This document shows, in pieces, positions 1-10,890 of a stretch of 64,000 nucleotides of DNA; positions within the stretch are counted from its first letter, which is position 1; each line of letters begins with the position of its first letter. A program made the translations under genes and the position numbers. Location of the stretch: NCBI GenBank assembly GCA_003290165.1, contig QNQO01000671.1, forward strand, positions 540,833-604,832, written 5' to 3'. The DNA is from Berberis thunbergii. Lineage: Eukaryota > Streptophyta > Magnoliopsida > Ranunculales > Berberidaceae. The notes beneath the pieces are model-generated. The model was given only the letters and a program-made list of their open reading frames with translations, was not told the DNA's origin and made no database searches.

Positions 1-35
1 ACTATATCATGGGTCTTTGTGTTGATTTGTCTTAG

Positions 36-95
36 TACCTTCTCTTCGTCTATCAGACAATTGAAGATGAAGATGGCGACGAAGACCTTCCGGGT
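36..95 (+). pseudogene. Acidic ORF remnant, antisense to Tat-like element, part 1
   Basis: The frame is open from just after a stop at 33-35 up to the Athila insertion at 95. It encodes a run rich in Asp and Glu (EDEDGDEDLPG). The same frame resumes without a shift at 12652, so the Athila-like element landed inside a coding-like sequence. It lies on the strand opposite to the Tat-like gag. Tat-lineage elements are known to carry extra ORFs, some antisense, between pol and the 3' LTR. That identity is an inference; the function is unknown. Confidence 0.45.
91..95. repeat. Target site duplication, left copy (CGGGT)
   Basis: CGGGT lies immediately before the TG start of the left LTR at 96 and is repeated exactly at 12647-12651 after the CA end of the right LTR. 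A 5-bp duplication is the norm for Ty3/gypsy integration. It proves that both ends of the element are intact. Confidence 0.93.
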
Positions 96-470
96 TGATG
101 GAGATTTTATTAACCTAAATTAATAAGTTAATAAACCCTACTTATAATACCGCAAGTGCACGGCTGTCTAACTAGTAGATAGTGGAAAATATGGGTCGAT
201 CCCACGAGAATTGAGAAGACAATTGAATTCTAAGACTTATTTAAAATAACTTAGAGTTGGGGATTGCAGCAAATGAAAATTACTAAATTAAGATAACTAA
301 ATTGACAACTAAAATTAAACAGGTAAGATGATAAAAGAGTAGACCGAGACATCAAATCCACCATAGGTTCTTCGAAATTCGTGTAATCTAATTATTGTTA
401 TCAAGAATCACCACGACTAATCTAAATATTAATCTACATTTGCAATTGATTTCAGCAAAGGCATAAACCC

Positions 471-590
471 TAGCATTGCATGTCTTTCTACAGCACACAC
501 AATCACATGTTTATTTTAACTAATTATAAACCCCTAACATTGCATGTCTTCTTACGGCACACACAATCACTGATTCGAATTAATTAATTA
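471..590. repeat. Tandem duplication of about 70 bp inside the left LTR
   Basis: The block with TAGCATTGCATGTCTTTCTA and CACACACAATCAC occurs twice in succession here. The right LTR has it once (around 11266-11305). The duplication therefore arose after integration. Confidence 0.7.
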
Positions 591-1378
591 AAGCAAGATT
601 TGATTATCAACAAAGGGAACTTATAACTATCGATTAGTCTAGATAATTATTTCGGATATAATCAGTGAAAGAAAATTATTGAAATTCAGAAATCATCTGT
701 ATTTAACATTCAAGCATATAGAAAACGATAAATTTAGATACGACAAACTCTAGGAAACCCTGTGGTTTCATCTTCGCCTCGGCACGGGGTCTAGAAGATC
801 ATGGTGGATGATGTCACAACACTGGTATGGGTGGAATCCATCAAATCATGCACGAACACGTGTCCTAAGAAAGAGTGCAAATGGTTGTGGTGGCTCTGAT
901 AGAATTTGGGGTGGCAATATTATGTGCAATACTGATTGTGCGGTGGTACAGAGTGAAAACACGGAAGCAAATAACCAACTATTTTGAAAAACGGTTGGTT
1001 CCTTCCAAAAGGTCATGTTATTCATCTCCAACAAGCCGCTACACGCGTCTTCGTCCAGTGGGCTTCCTCTTCACTGAACTTGCAAGAGAGATGAAGACCA
1101 AGTGAGGAAGATACGAGATAGAGAAATGAAAGGAAGTAGAGAACAGGGGAGGTGAAGCAAGGAGGTGCTCCCTGTTTTTGCTCATTTTCTTGCTCGGTGA
1201 GCCTGCAAGCAAGAGAGAGATGAAGGAAGGGTGAGAGAAGGGCAGGAGAAAGAGAGAAATTGGGGGAACGGAAGAGGAGCCGGGGTTGTCTTCCTCGTGC
1301 TATGCTGCTGTTGCTTCTCTTGCTCTGCGTGAGCTGCTGTGACTCAGCTGCGAGACAGAGTGGGGAAGAGAGGGAGGT

Positions 1379-1754
1379 TGTGAGACCCTGGAGTTGGCGG
1401 ACCTGAGGGTGAGGGTTGGAGCCCAACATGCCCAATAGGGGTTGGACGAGCTACAAAGAGGGACACAGTCCCACATCGCCTGGGTGTGGGAGGGCGATGA
1501 GCTACTTATGTGCGGGGTCGGGTCCCCATAGTATGATGTGTTAAAAATAGTGAGGGGGAGGGTGAGGGTTGGTGCCCGACAGGCTTGTGGATCCCAAAGC
1601 GGACAATATCGTATCATGAGAAGGTGAGGATTTGTGCCCAATAGGCCCGTTGTGCTGCCGCTATGCCACACTTTGATATGATGCGTTTTAAAGCCGTGCG
1701 GACAGGTTGGGCCTAGAGTGAACAATTTCATACTGTGTGGATCAGGTCGTTACA
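1379..1754 (-). mobile_element. TRIM-type solo LTR nested in the Athila-like 3' LTR
   Basis: The 376-bp insertion is absent from the right LTR. It starts TGTGAGACCC and ends GTCGTTACA. On the minus strand it reads TGTAACGACC...GGTCTCACA, with a GATGTGGGACTGTG motif and a TTGTCCGCTTTGGG motif, typical of the short terminal-repeat elements widespread in plants. The flanks are GAGGT (1374-1378) and AAGGT (1755-1759), a 5-bp target duplication with one mismatch. The uninterrupted right LTR reads straight through GAGGTGGTGAATGG. It has no coding potential. Confidence 0.82.
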
Positions 1755-2351
1755 AAGGTGGTGAATGGAAGAAGTAGAAGAAGAGGTTGTGAGGAAGATG
1801 GAGGTGGTGTGAAGTGTTGGCTGTTGGTTTGTGATGGTGGTTGTGTTGAGATGAAAAAACAGAGAGGTGGAATTGCTGGACGGTGAGGGACATGGATGGT
1901 GATGAGGTGGTTGCACTGCTGGTCCTCCTATCGAGTGAGGATCATTGGCTAGTTGGATTGGTTCGGTCGCTGGAAAAAAATAAAAGGGGCAGAGGAACGT
2001 GGAAATGAGATCTTCAAGAGAAGGGAGAGAGGAAACCTAAAAAGGGTTCTCCTCTTTCCTTGTTAGGTTGGGCTTGGGTTTCTTCATCAGCTTTTTGGTT
2101 TGGGCTTGGGTTAAATTAGGTGGACTTAGGTTTGTTTAGGTTAGGTTTAGATATGTGACCCACTACTTTGTACCACCATTAGAGTCAACCAATTGATCAT
2201 TCCTCATATTGTCGCCTTAATGCGATTTCATCGTTCACGCTCAAATTCCTACAAAAACATGAAAACAAAATAATTAGAATAAAATATAATAATTGAAATA
2301 TTAACATATATAAATTAAGGGATATATTGTGTAATAATTACGTGAATATCA

Positions 2352-2370
2352 AATACCCCCAAACTTATAT
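2352..2370 (-). other. Polypurine tract of Athila-like element
   Basis: On the minus strand the bases just before the 3' LTR read AAGTTTGGGGGTATT and then TGATATTC. A G-rich purine stretch directly upstream of the 3' LTR primes plus-strand DNA synthesis in LTR retrotransposons. Confidence 0.75.
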
Positions 2371-4620
2371 TTTGCTAGTCCTCGAGCAAAACAATAAAAA
2401 TAAAATTCTAACTCACTTTCGCAGGAATCATCGGTTGCACTTACCTTAAACGTGCAACAAGGCTTTAAACCTCTAGATTACCTCTAGTGGACGAGTTATA
2501 GTCTCGTGAGGGTTTCCAGAAATGTTACCCACAAACATTATGACTCAATAAATTTCCAAAATATTGTAACTTGATCACTCTATCTATTATCCTCAGAGTA
2601 ATCATCTGATTGCCAAAAATTCTAGAAAACAACTAACATTGTCAGAATAATATATCAAAGAGTCTTACAATGATTTAATAGTACCCAAAGGTTAAATAAA
2701 TTTAATCATATATTCTCAACTTGAAGTATGTGTGTGTGTGCTTATCAACATAACTTTCTTTTTCTCAGTAAAGATACGACTAGATAACCTTTGGATAGTA
2801 TGCTTTGACTACAAATCTCTCTTGTCACTCAGAAATGAATCACTCGGAGATTAGTTTGTTATCACTCAGTTCATATGTGAGAAAAAGACTAAATTATGGA
2901 AACACAAACATCTCACATATAATAATTATGAAAAATGGACTTTTAAAAAATGAAATAAATATGATCTCATGGGCAAGAATATTAATTACTTTGAGAATGT
3001 CAAATCACACACCATAGTTCTTGTCTATTTAATCTCCACATCTATGAACTAGACCTTTACTTAAGATCAATTAGGTTTTTATTAGGTTGTAATGTGGCTA
3101 AGATTTTGGCTAACATGAATGGAAAAAGATATAAGAAAATTATCTGAGAATGGATACACCCTTTAATAAACATGTGGGGCTCTGAAAAATAAACCAATGT
3201 TGTACACCATTACTTTTTCTTCCTTCAAAATTCTTCTTCATTTTTTTTGTTTTAATTAACAAGTTTTACCCTTCTGCACAATGAAATATTTTAGTCCCGA
3301 GGATTCATGGAATATTTAGTTTTAACTCTTTTATTTGCCCATTCCAAAAATACATCAACCACACACATTCTCAGAGACATTGGGTAAGGATAAAAATAAT
3401 ATGGGATATTACTCCATAACTGGAGTAGGTAATAGAGATGGGGTTAGCAAAGAAAAAGTCTATTTAAAGACTCAAAGGGTTGCAAACGGATATTTATCAT
3501 TAGGTAAGCGAAAATGCTAAATAACGGCTCAAAGAAAAAAAATTGCCTATATCACTTCTTAAGCTCTAATCGGTATTATGACATCTCAACTAAATAAATC
3601 AAGAAGTTCTAGTTTAATAATTCAATTTTAACGACATTCTCAAAGCAATCAATAAAAAAACAAAAAAAATGAGATCATAAACGAAATAATGCGGATTCAA
3701 ATAAAGTCAAAGTTTATTTAATAACCCTAAAAAATATATATATCTCGAAACTCAAAAGGGTTAAGTCTTCACTATTATTCTAATGTTTTCTAATTAATAT
3801 CTTACTGATTAACTTCAAATTATGTTAACTCGGCTTATAGTGCAAGAGTGGTCAAGTCGAAAAATATCATGAAATATATTTCACTTAAAGATAATATTAA
3901 ACCTTATGTTTTCCTATTGATATATAAAAGTGACAATTGAAAGCATGCATTTCTCAAATTTAAAGACATACTTGAAAGCACATTCTCTTCATTGGAAAGG
4001 AGCTTAGATTTTGAATGCATTTTCAAATAAACAAATTTCCACACAGTCATAATTAACTATGTATTTAATGGAGATTGAGTAGAATACAATAGTCAATTGT
4101 GAAATACATTTCAGTTCAAAATTTTTGAAGAACGCAAAAAAACTCATAAACCTCACCCCCAAACCTAAACCAAACATTGTCCTCAATGTATAAAAAAATA
4201 TCATGACAAATGAAGGAAAAGATAAAGACGAGAGTTAGAGGAATATTACCATGGGAAAATTTTTGCCAATTTCGACGAATCATCCACTATGAATGCTAAA
4301 AATAAGATAAGAATTGTGGACTCATCATGATAAATTGATAAAAACAATACATGACTCAAAAAAATGTTAAATGAAAAAAATTACATGCGTCAGTTGTAAG
4401 TCAAAATTGTTACGGAACTAACAAGTATGAGTGAAATGCAACTAGAAATAACTCGAAAATCAATCTAAACTAACTATAATGACACAAGCGAAGCTGGGAT
4501 ACCTCCCAGGAGCGCTTGGTTTAAGGTCCTCAGCCCGACAAAACACATAGAGTACCCATTAGGCCATGGGTAGCAGAGAAATAGTTCCTGAATCTGAGTA
4601 TACATAATCCTCTATAACAA
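2371..4620 (-). other. Non-coding 3' region of Athila-like element
   Basis: About 2.2 kb of AT-rich sequence between the integrase C-terminus and the polypurine tract. No frame longer than about 80 codons looks like a protein, so the env-like ORF found in some Athila elements is absent or decayed. It contains an internal G-rich signature at 4140-4195 and short homopolymer runs; otherwise I see nothing. Confidence 0.6.
4140..4195 (-). other. Internal polypurine-like signature downstream of integrase
   Basis: Read on the minus strand this holds TTGAGGACAATG followed by AGGTTTGGGGGTGAGG. The GAGGACAATG plus TTTGGGGG combination recurs downstream of integrase in plant gypsy elements. It lies about 1.8 kb before the true polypurine tract and could be a second plus-strand priming site. 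That role is inference. Confidence 0.45.
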
Positions 4621-4624
4621 CACA

Positions 4625-5966
4625 TCAACCTCGACTTCTGATGTAGGCATATCTAAGAATGGTTTAAGACGTTGACCATTGACTTTAAAAGCACGACCAT
4701 CCTTGTGATCAACAATCTCAACAGCCCCATGTGGAAACACTATTTTCACAGTGTAAGGTCCAGACCATCGAGATCGCAATTTGCAGGAAACAAACGCAAC
4801 CGAGAGTTAAATAACAAAACCTTTTGGAAAGGTTCAAAGAACTTGCAAATAATGGATTTACCATGAAACACCTTCGTTCGTTCTTTGTAGATTTTAGCAC
4901 TTTGGTAAGCATCATTCATAATCTCTTTTAACTCATTAAGTTGGAGCTTACGATGTGATCCTATATCAAAATTAAAGGTTTTGATAGCTTAATAAGCACG
5001 ATGTTCCAATCCCACGGGGAAATGACATGCCTTACCAAAAAAGTCTATATGGAGACATTCCAAGCGGGGTCTTAAACACTGTCCTATAAGCCCAAAGAGC
5101 ATCATTCAGACGTTGTGAACAATCCTTACGGTCTGGTCAAACAGTTTTCTCTAAAATGTGTTTAATTTTTCGATTGGATATTTCAACTTGCACACTTGTT
5201 TGTGGATAATATGGAGTACCTACTTTATGAGTGATGGAATACTTATTAACTAGCAATTCAAACGGTCTATTACAAAAATAAGAACCACGATCACTTATAA
5301 CAGCACACGGAGTACCAAAACGAGAGAAGATGTTATCTTTCAGAAATTTGACCACAACCTTGGGGTCATTCGTTTTACAAGGTACAACCTCTACCCACTT
5401 GGAAACATAATCAACAACTAGAAGAATGTAATGATAGCCAAATGATGGATGGAAAGGTTCCATGAAATCAATGCCCCAAACATAAAAAATCTCCACAATG
5501 AGAATGTTAGTAAGAGGCATCATATTCCTATGAAAAATGGAACCCATTCGTTGCCATTTATCACTTGTAGCACAAAATGCATGGGTGTCACGAAAAAAAT
5601 CGACCAATAAAAGCCACAGTGCAGAACCTTTGCAGCTATTTTTTTAGAACTAAAGTGACATTCACACGCCTGATCATGACAAAAGGAAATGATACTATGA
5701 AAGTCACTCTCTAGAACACATCTCCTAATGACCTGATCGGGACAATACTTAAATAAATAAGGATCGTCCCAGAAGAAATGTCTGACCTCAGCAAGAAATT
5801 TAGTCTTATCTTGTTTAGACCAATTAGAAGGGAGTTGACCTGTAACAAGGTAATTCACAATATCTGCATACCAAGGTAGCTGGGAGATAGCAAGTAATTG
5901 CTCATCAGGAAATGATTCATTCAAGGGCACATCTGCAGTAGATGATTCTACAAGAAGTCTAGACAA
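4625..5966 (-). pseudogene. Integrase of Athila-like element, frameshifted
   Basis: The N-terminal part (5966-5530) has DPYLFKYCPDQVIRRCVLE and a degenerate zinc-binding block (CHDQACECHF). A frame change leads to the catalytic core at 5607-5137. The core has WGIDFMEPF (first Asp), [19 protein letters not shown] (second Asp) and QVEISN (Glu). Exactly 35 residues lie between the second Asp and the Glu, the DD35E spacing of retroviral-type integrases. The C-terminal tail resumes in another frame near 4915-4625, with KVLLFNSRL and then RWSGPYTVK and [11 protein letters not shown]. It would insert element DNA into the chromosome. Frame changes make it non-functional although the catalytic triad survives. 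Confidence 0.88.
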
Positions 5967-6101
5967 ATGGTCAACTACAACATTTTCAGAACCCTTCTTG
6001 TCCCAAATCTCAATATCAAACTCGGACCCAACGAATCAAGTCCTTTTTAGAAAAAAGGTACTTCAGCGCTGCATGATCAGTAAAAATGATAACTTTGGAT
6101 C

Positions 6102-6480
6102 CTATAAGGTATGACCTAAATTTTCCAATGAAAATACAATAGCAAGTAACTCCTTCTCCCTGGTGGAGTAATTAAGTTGCGCATCTTGTAAAGTTTTATT
6201 GGCATAATAAATAACATGGGGCTTTCTATCCACCCGTTGTCCTAAGACAACTCCAACCACAAAATTAGAAGCATCACACATAAGCTCAAAAGGTAAATTC
6301 CAATTTGGAGGTTGGATGATTGGAGCTGAAGTCAAAAATTGTTTAAGATTTTCAAAGGCGTTCAAATAGTCTTCATCAAATACGAAGGCAGAGTCCTTAG
6401 CAAGTAAATTTCATAGAGGACGAGTAGCCTTGCTAAAATCCTTAATGAACCTACGGTAAAAACCAGCATGGCCTAAAAAT
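6102..6480 (-). pseudogene. RNase H domain of Athila-like element
   Basis: The minus-strand frame has [38 protein letters not shown] and [10 protein letters not shown], the conserved blocks of the Ty3/gypsy RNase H with catalytic Asp in MCDAS and Glu in REKELLA. The frame ends after [12 protein letters not shown], so the C-terminal half is broken. The enzyme removes the RNA template strand during reverse transcription. It follows the RT with a stop and frame change near 6484. Confidence 0.85.
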
Positions 6481-6483
6481 GAT

Positions 6484-7326
6484 CTAATGTCTTTCGCCAT
6501 CTTCAATGCCCTTGTTAGAAATTATGTGCCCAAGAACTATACCTTGCCTAACCATAAAATGACATTTCTCCCAATTCAAGACAAGACTTTTCTCTTCACA
6601 CATATTTAACACTGGGGTTAAATGATGCAGACACTCATCAAATGAATCCCCAAACACTGAGAAGTCATCCATGAGCACCTCAAGAAACGTTTCTACCATA
6701 TCCAAGAAAATACTAAGTATACACCTCTGAAAGGTGGTGGGTACATTACACAACCCAAAAGGCAATCTATGATATGCAAAAGTCCCAAAAGGGAAAGTGA
6801 ATGTGGTTTTCTCTTGATCCTCGGGTGCGATGGGGATTTGGTTATAACCGGAATACCCATCAAGAAAATAACAGTAATCATGTTCGGCTAACCTCTCAAG
6901 CATCTGATCGATAAAGGGGTGAGGAAAATGATCTTTCCTCGTGCTTGAGTTCAACTTATGGTAGTCAATACAAACTTGCCATCTAGTGGTCATGCGGGTA
7001 GGCACTAACTCATTCTTATCATTTGTGACTATAGTCACCCCAGATTTCTTGGGAACAACCTAAACTGGACTGATCTAAGAGCTATTTGAAATGGGGTAAA
7101 TAATACCAACATCCAAAAATTTGAGCATTTCGGCTCGGACAACCTCCTTAAGATTAGGATTAAGTCTACGTTGCATTTCACGCAAAGCTTTGGCATTATC
7201 TTCCATATGAATACAATGCATGCAAACAATTGGACTTATTCCATTAATATCTGTTATAGTCCACCCAAGTGATGCCTTATGTTCTTTCAGAATGTTTAGC
7301 AACTTACCTTCCTGTTCAACGGTCAA
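6484..7326 (-). pseudogene. Reverse transcriptase of Athila-like element
   Basis: The N-terminal part (7326-7075) carries HKASLGWTITDI, MQRRLNPNLKEVV and LKFLDVGIIYPIS. After a stop, the palm and fingers follow at 7038-6484 with VCIDYHKLN, RKDHFPHPFIDQMLERL, FLDGYSGYNQIPIAPEDQEK, FGTFAYHRLPFGL and the active site LMDDFSVF (residue about 123 of that frame; canonical YxDD is MDD here, as usual in Athila). The sequence is strongly Athila-like. One stop separates the two halves; otherwise this is the best preserved part of pol. Confidence 0.93.
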
Positions 7327-7478
7327 TGTCGATGAAATAATAACAGGTAAGTATCATCAATACCTAAAAACTTATACTTAAGGGTGTTAGGTAATGGTTT
7401 AAGATCAATCTTGGGTGGCTTCATAACCGAAGGGACGGGTTTTGACTCACTAAGTTGAAGGGGTTCCACTTTAGATTT

Positions 7479-8161
7479 TCATGAAAAACCAGGAACCATA
7501 CTAGGGAATGCATCAAGCAAAGCATTCATTTCCCTAATAGAATTATTAATATCGAAATCTAAACCAAAATGAGTCAAACAAGCCGTCAAGGGATCATCTG
7601 AGGCGGACTGCGGAAAGGAATTTTCCACCAAACTTTCAATCATGTCAACCTCATAAATATCCTTGGACTCGAGAGGTTGTTGACTAACATTAAAAATGTT
7701 GAGTTCGACGGTCATGTTGTCAAATGACAATTTCATAATTCCATTCCTGCAGTTAATAATGGCATTGAATGTGGCAAAAAATGGTCGATCCAAAATGACC
7801 GGAATGTGACTAGAGGGATTGTGAACATGTTGTGTGTGTCAAGAACTATAAAGTCCACAGGGTAATAGAATTTTTCAACCTTGATAATCACATCCTCTAT
7901 AACACCACAGGGGACTCTGACAGACCTATCTGCCAATTGCAGTGTTACTCTAGTCGGTTTTAAACCGCCGAGACCTAATTGCTCATAAATAGAATATGGC
8001 AGTAAATTAACACTCGCCCCTAAATCCAATAATGCCTTATCTATCATATGATCACCGATAATATAAGAAATAGTCTGGCAACTAGGATCCCTATACTTAG
8101 GCGGGGTTCTGTGTTGAATAATTGAACTCACTTGCTCGGTGAGGAAGGCTCTCTTTTTCAC
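7479..8161 (-). pseudogene. Aspartic protease of Athila-like element
   Basis: The minus-strand frame 8161-7733 has the sequence around KALLDLGASVNLLPYSIYEQ, with active-site motif DLGAS as in Athila proteases (other gypsy lineages have DTGAS). It continues KPTRVTLQLADRSVRVP and PVDFIVLD. A further frame 7793-7479 continues with FFATFNAIINCRNGIMKLSF, the usual link toward RT. It would cleave the Gag-Pol polyprotein. A frame change near 7790 breaks the domain. Confidence 0.88.
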
Positions 8162-8350
8162 ATGTAGCTTCCGCTTCTATGTGCAAAGATCCTTCAAAAA
8201 CTTGGCATAGCTAGGAACTTGCTTGATAGCATCGAGTAATGGGATATTTATGTGGACTTGTTTACAAATTTCCATTACGTCGTTTATATTTGTTCATTTC
8301 TTTGCCGAAGCTAATCATGATGGAAACGGGGCTCTAGGAAAATAAGATGC

Positions 8351-9869
8351 CTAAGTGGGGTCAGAGTCAACAGGAGCATCTGTAGAAGGTGAGGCTTTAT
8401 CTGCCTCCTTGTCAGATGGAGATGCAACCTGCTTTGACTTAGACGGGGATGCACCGACACTCAAATCGGGCACTTGTACTCGATTGTCAACCTGTTTTCC
8501 ACTCCTAAAGGTAGTAATAGATTTGACATTTTCATTGCAAGACTCAGATGTACTACCAACTGCGAATTGACCCTTTGGGTTTGGAACAGGTTGACTGGGA
8601 AATCTCATTGGCTTTTTTTCAGAAGAAGACTGAGTAATCTTACTCACAGCTATCTCAAGTCTATTGAGGGCTTGAGATTGGTGTTGAGTCGTGGCTTTCA
8701 ACTCAGATATGTCGTTAAAATTCTGTTCAATTATACTTTATGAGCGCTGCAAAAACCAATAAATTGTTTCTTCTAAACTTGATGTGTTGGATGGAGGAAC
8801 TTGATTAAGGTGGTGCCTAATAGGGCTAGGGGCTTGAGGAGCTTGGGAGACAACAACAGGTCCCTCTTCGTGTGGTCCATGGGCTCAGGAGAGACTTGGA
8901 TGTTTGGCGAGCCCTAAATTGTAATAGTTAGGTTGCGGATTATTGCCAGGTCGCCGCATCGCATTAAAAGAGTTGACTTGCTCAGCATAGTATGTAGGAT
9001 AATCGTTTTGCAAGTCACAATTAGCTATTGAATGACTAGGTCTTGAACATGCAGCACAGACTTCAGATGAAGCGTTTGCGGGAAGTGCAAGTTGAGTCAA
9101 ATTCAAAAGTGCATCTAACTTTTGAGCGATGGTCATAACAACTATCTCTAACTTTAAGGCAGAAAGGGGGTGAACAGATGTATCTCTAACTTCATATATA
9201 CTGCCCTTACGCTTATCAGACTCCTTTTCTCGAATAATCCCATTGCTGAGAATTTTCGGAAAGAGTTTCAAAGAATTCCCATATCTCATTGACACTCATA
9301 TTCATTTATGACCCACCACTAGTAGCATCAATCATACGACGGTTTTGAGGGGTTAAACCATTTTGGAAGTATTGAACTAGCCGCTACTTCTCAAATCCGT
9401 GATGGGGACACCTGACAATGAGCTCATTGAACCTTTCCCAACATTCATAGAAATGTTCCCCCTCTTTTTGTTGAAAATGAGATAAATCTTGTCGGAGAGC
9501 ATTCGTTTTATGAACGGGGAAGTACTTTGTCAAGAACTTTCTTGACAACACATCCCATGATGTGATGGATCCTGTCTCTAATGCATTTAACCAAGATTTC
9601 GCCTTATCTTTCAAAGAAAAGGGAAACAACCTATGACAGATCGAATCGTCAGAAAAGTTCTGGTACTTCAGTGTGGCGCAGATGTTTAGAAACTCCTTGA
9701 CTTGAAGATAAGGGTCTTCTTTCTCAAAACCAAAAAAAGAAGGCAGTAGATGAATAATAGATGGTTTGAGTTCGAAACTATTTGCAATTGTCTCAGGTAA
9801 GACAATACAAGGCAAAACACTACTAGGAAGAGAGGCGAAGTAATACTTAAATGCCTTCCCCTCAGCCAT
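8351..9869 (-). pseudogene. Gag of Athila-like element
   Basis: The first frame (9869-9384, 161 aa) has FFGFEKEDPYLQVKEFLNIC, CHRLFPFSLKDKAKSWL, RKFLTKYFP and ECWERFNELIVRCPHHG, the capsid core of plant gypsy Gag. A second frame (9295-8885) carries a zinc-knuckle-like CAACSRPSHSIANC. A third (8701-8351) is a Ser/Pro-rich tail including TTFRSGKQVDN, a block that normally precedes the protease. Gag packages element RNA in cytoplasmic particles. Stops and frame changes between the three frames make it inactive. Confidence 0.9.
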
Positions 9870-10865
9870 CTTAGTGGATAAGGATGATGAACCTAAATAG
9901 GTAATGGGGACTTCAAAAACTTCTCGAATTCTTGTCGGACAAGTCTACTCTGATAATCACGCACCCAAGTATGCATAAACTACTGGATAACGAAGTTTCA
10001 AAGTCAACACTCCTAAACATGCTTCAATTTTTTTTTATTTAAATTTTTTTAAATGCAAGCCTAACCGCTATATGATGATGACCTAACTCTAAAAAAAATA
10101 AAAACAACGAAATCCTAAATGATGCACAAACAAAATGAATGGCAGACGACCCTAGAGTTTTTCTTTACTAATGCAGAGTTGAAATTAAATTAAATTTACC
10201 AAACCATGGGAGAGGCACGGTAATTTCCTATCAATCTGCCACTACAGAGTTGCTCCTACCTCTTTTTCCACTCTTTTGCTCAAAGTGAAATGTCAGTTCA
10301 AGAATTGCTCCCAAATGGGATATATTCCTTCACTCGACCACTTTAAGCTATCAAACGTCCAAAAAGGGTCCCTATGAGCGCCACACCTATCCTAGATAAT
10401 TATCGTGCTACAAAATTTAAATAGTGAAGGCCTAGGTTCCTAACCCTAAAATAGATGGTGATTAACCTATCCGCGGGAGAGGGCACAAAAGTTTCAACTC
10501 AATCATGCCACTATTCAAATTTGCATGCAGTACTACGTAGAACAAGCGAAACACAAGTGATCACACAGAAACCGCGTGCAGATGCGGTGGGTAGAAGTTA
10601 CCTCCGGTGTGAACCTCTTTCGGGTTACTTGCGTCGCAGGGTGGAACTCAATTTCTGAGAGTTTCCTCGTGAATCGCAATATTTCACTTCGTTCCCATTT
10701 GAGCTCCTTTGTGTCTGACCATCTGAAAAAAAAATGCAAAAATAATTCAAACTCGAGCAAATAAAACAAATAAAAAAGTGACTCGTAACATTGTTCCTTA
10801 AAACAAAATTAAACCTAATTTATAAACTAGCAAAAACAACCCTAGTTTTCGATTGTACCGTTACA
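9870..10865 (-). other. 5' leader of Athila-like element
   Basis: About 1 kb between gag and the primer site, AT-rich, with no credible protein frame. It would be the untranslated leader carrying dimerisation and packaging signals. I cannot point to a specific motif. Confidence 0.6.
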
Positions 10866-10884
10866 ATCCCCGGCAACGGCGCCA
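10866..10884 (-). other. Primer binding site matching tRNA-Asp
   Basis: The plus strand here reads ATCCCCGGCAACGGCGCCA, the 3' end of plant tRNA-Asp(GUC) including CCA. The minus-strand transcript is therefore fully complementary to that tRNA over 19 bases. Six bases separate it from the 5' LTR. tRNA-Asp priming is known for the Athila lineage. Confidence 0.9.
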
Positions 10885-10890
10885 ACAACT

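Larger units (their letters stand above)
1..95 (-). mobile_element. Left fragment of pol-less Tat-like element (continues at 12652)
   Basis: These 95 bases join the sequence beginning at 12652 once the Athila-like element and one copy of its target duplication are removed. They hold part of an acidic antisense reading frame. The parent is judged Tat-like from the gag at 14245-15850 on the minus strand. Its left LTR is outside the window. The assignment is inferred from continuity across the insertion. Confidence 0.55.
96..2351 (-). repeat. 3' LTR of Athila-like element (2256 bp, with insertions)
   Basis: It begins TGATGGAGAT and ends GTGAATATCA, matching 10891-12646 along its length. It is about 500 bp longer than its partner. 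A nested 376-bp solo LTR with its target copy, an extra block of about 45 bp near 1284-1330, and a roughly 70-bp tandem duplication near 471-590 explain the excess. In the stretches I compared, substitutions are a few per hundred bases, so the insertion is not very recent. Confidence 0.92.

Noticed and set aside
1022..1916. Minus-strand frames of 137 and 143 codons in the Athila LTR
   Set aside because: They cover LTR and a nested TRIM LTR; the paired LTR does not preserve them. Not genes.
10866..10884. tRNA-Asp 3' end considered as part of a tRNA gene
   Set aside because: Only the 19-base 3' end including encoded CCA is present, next to an LTR. That is a primer binding site.
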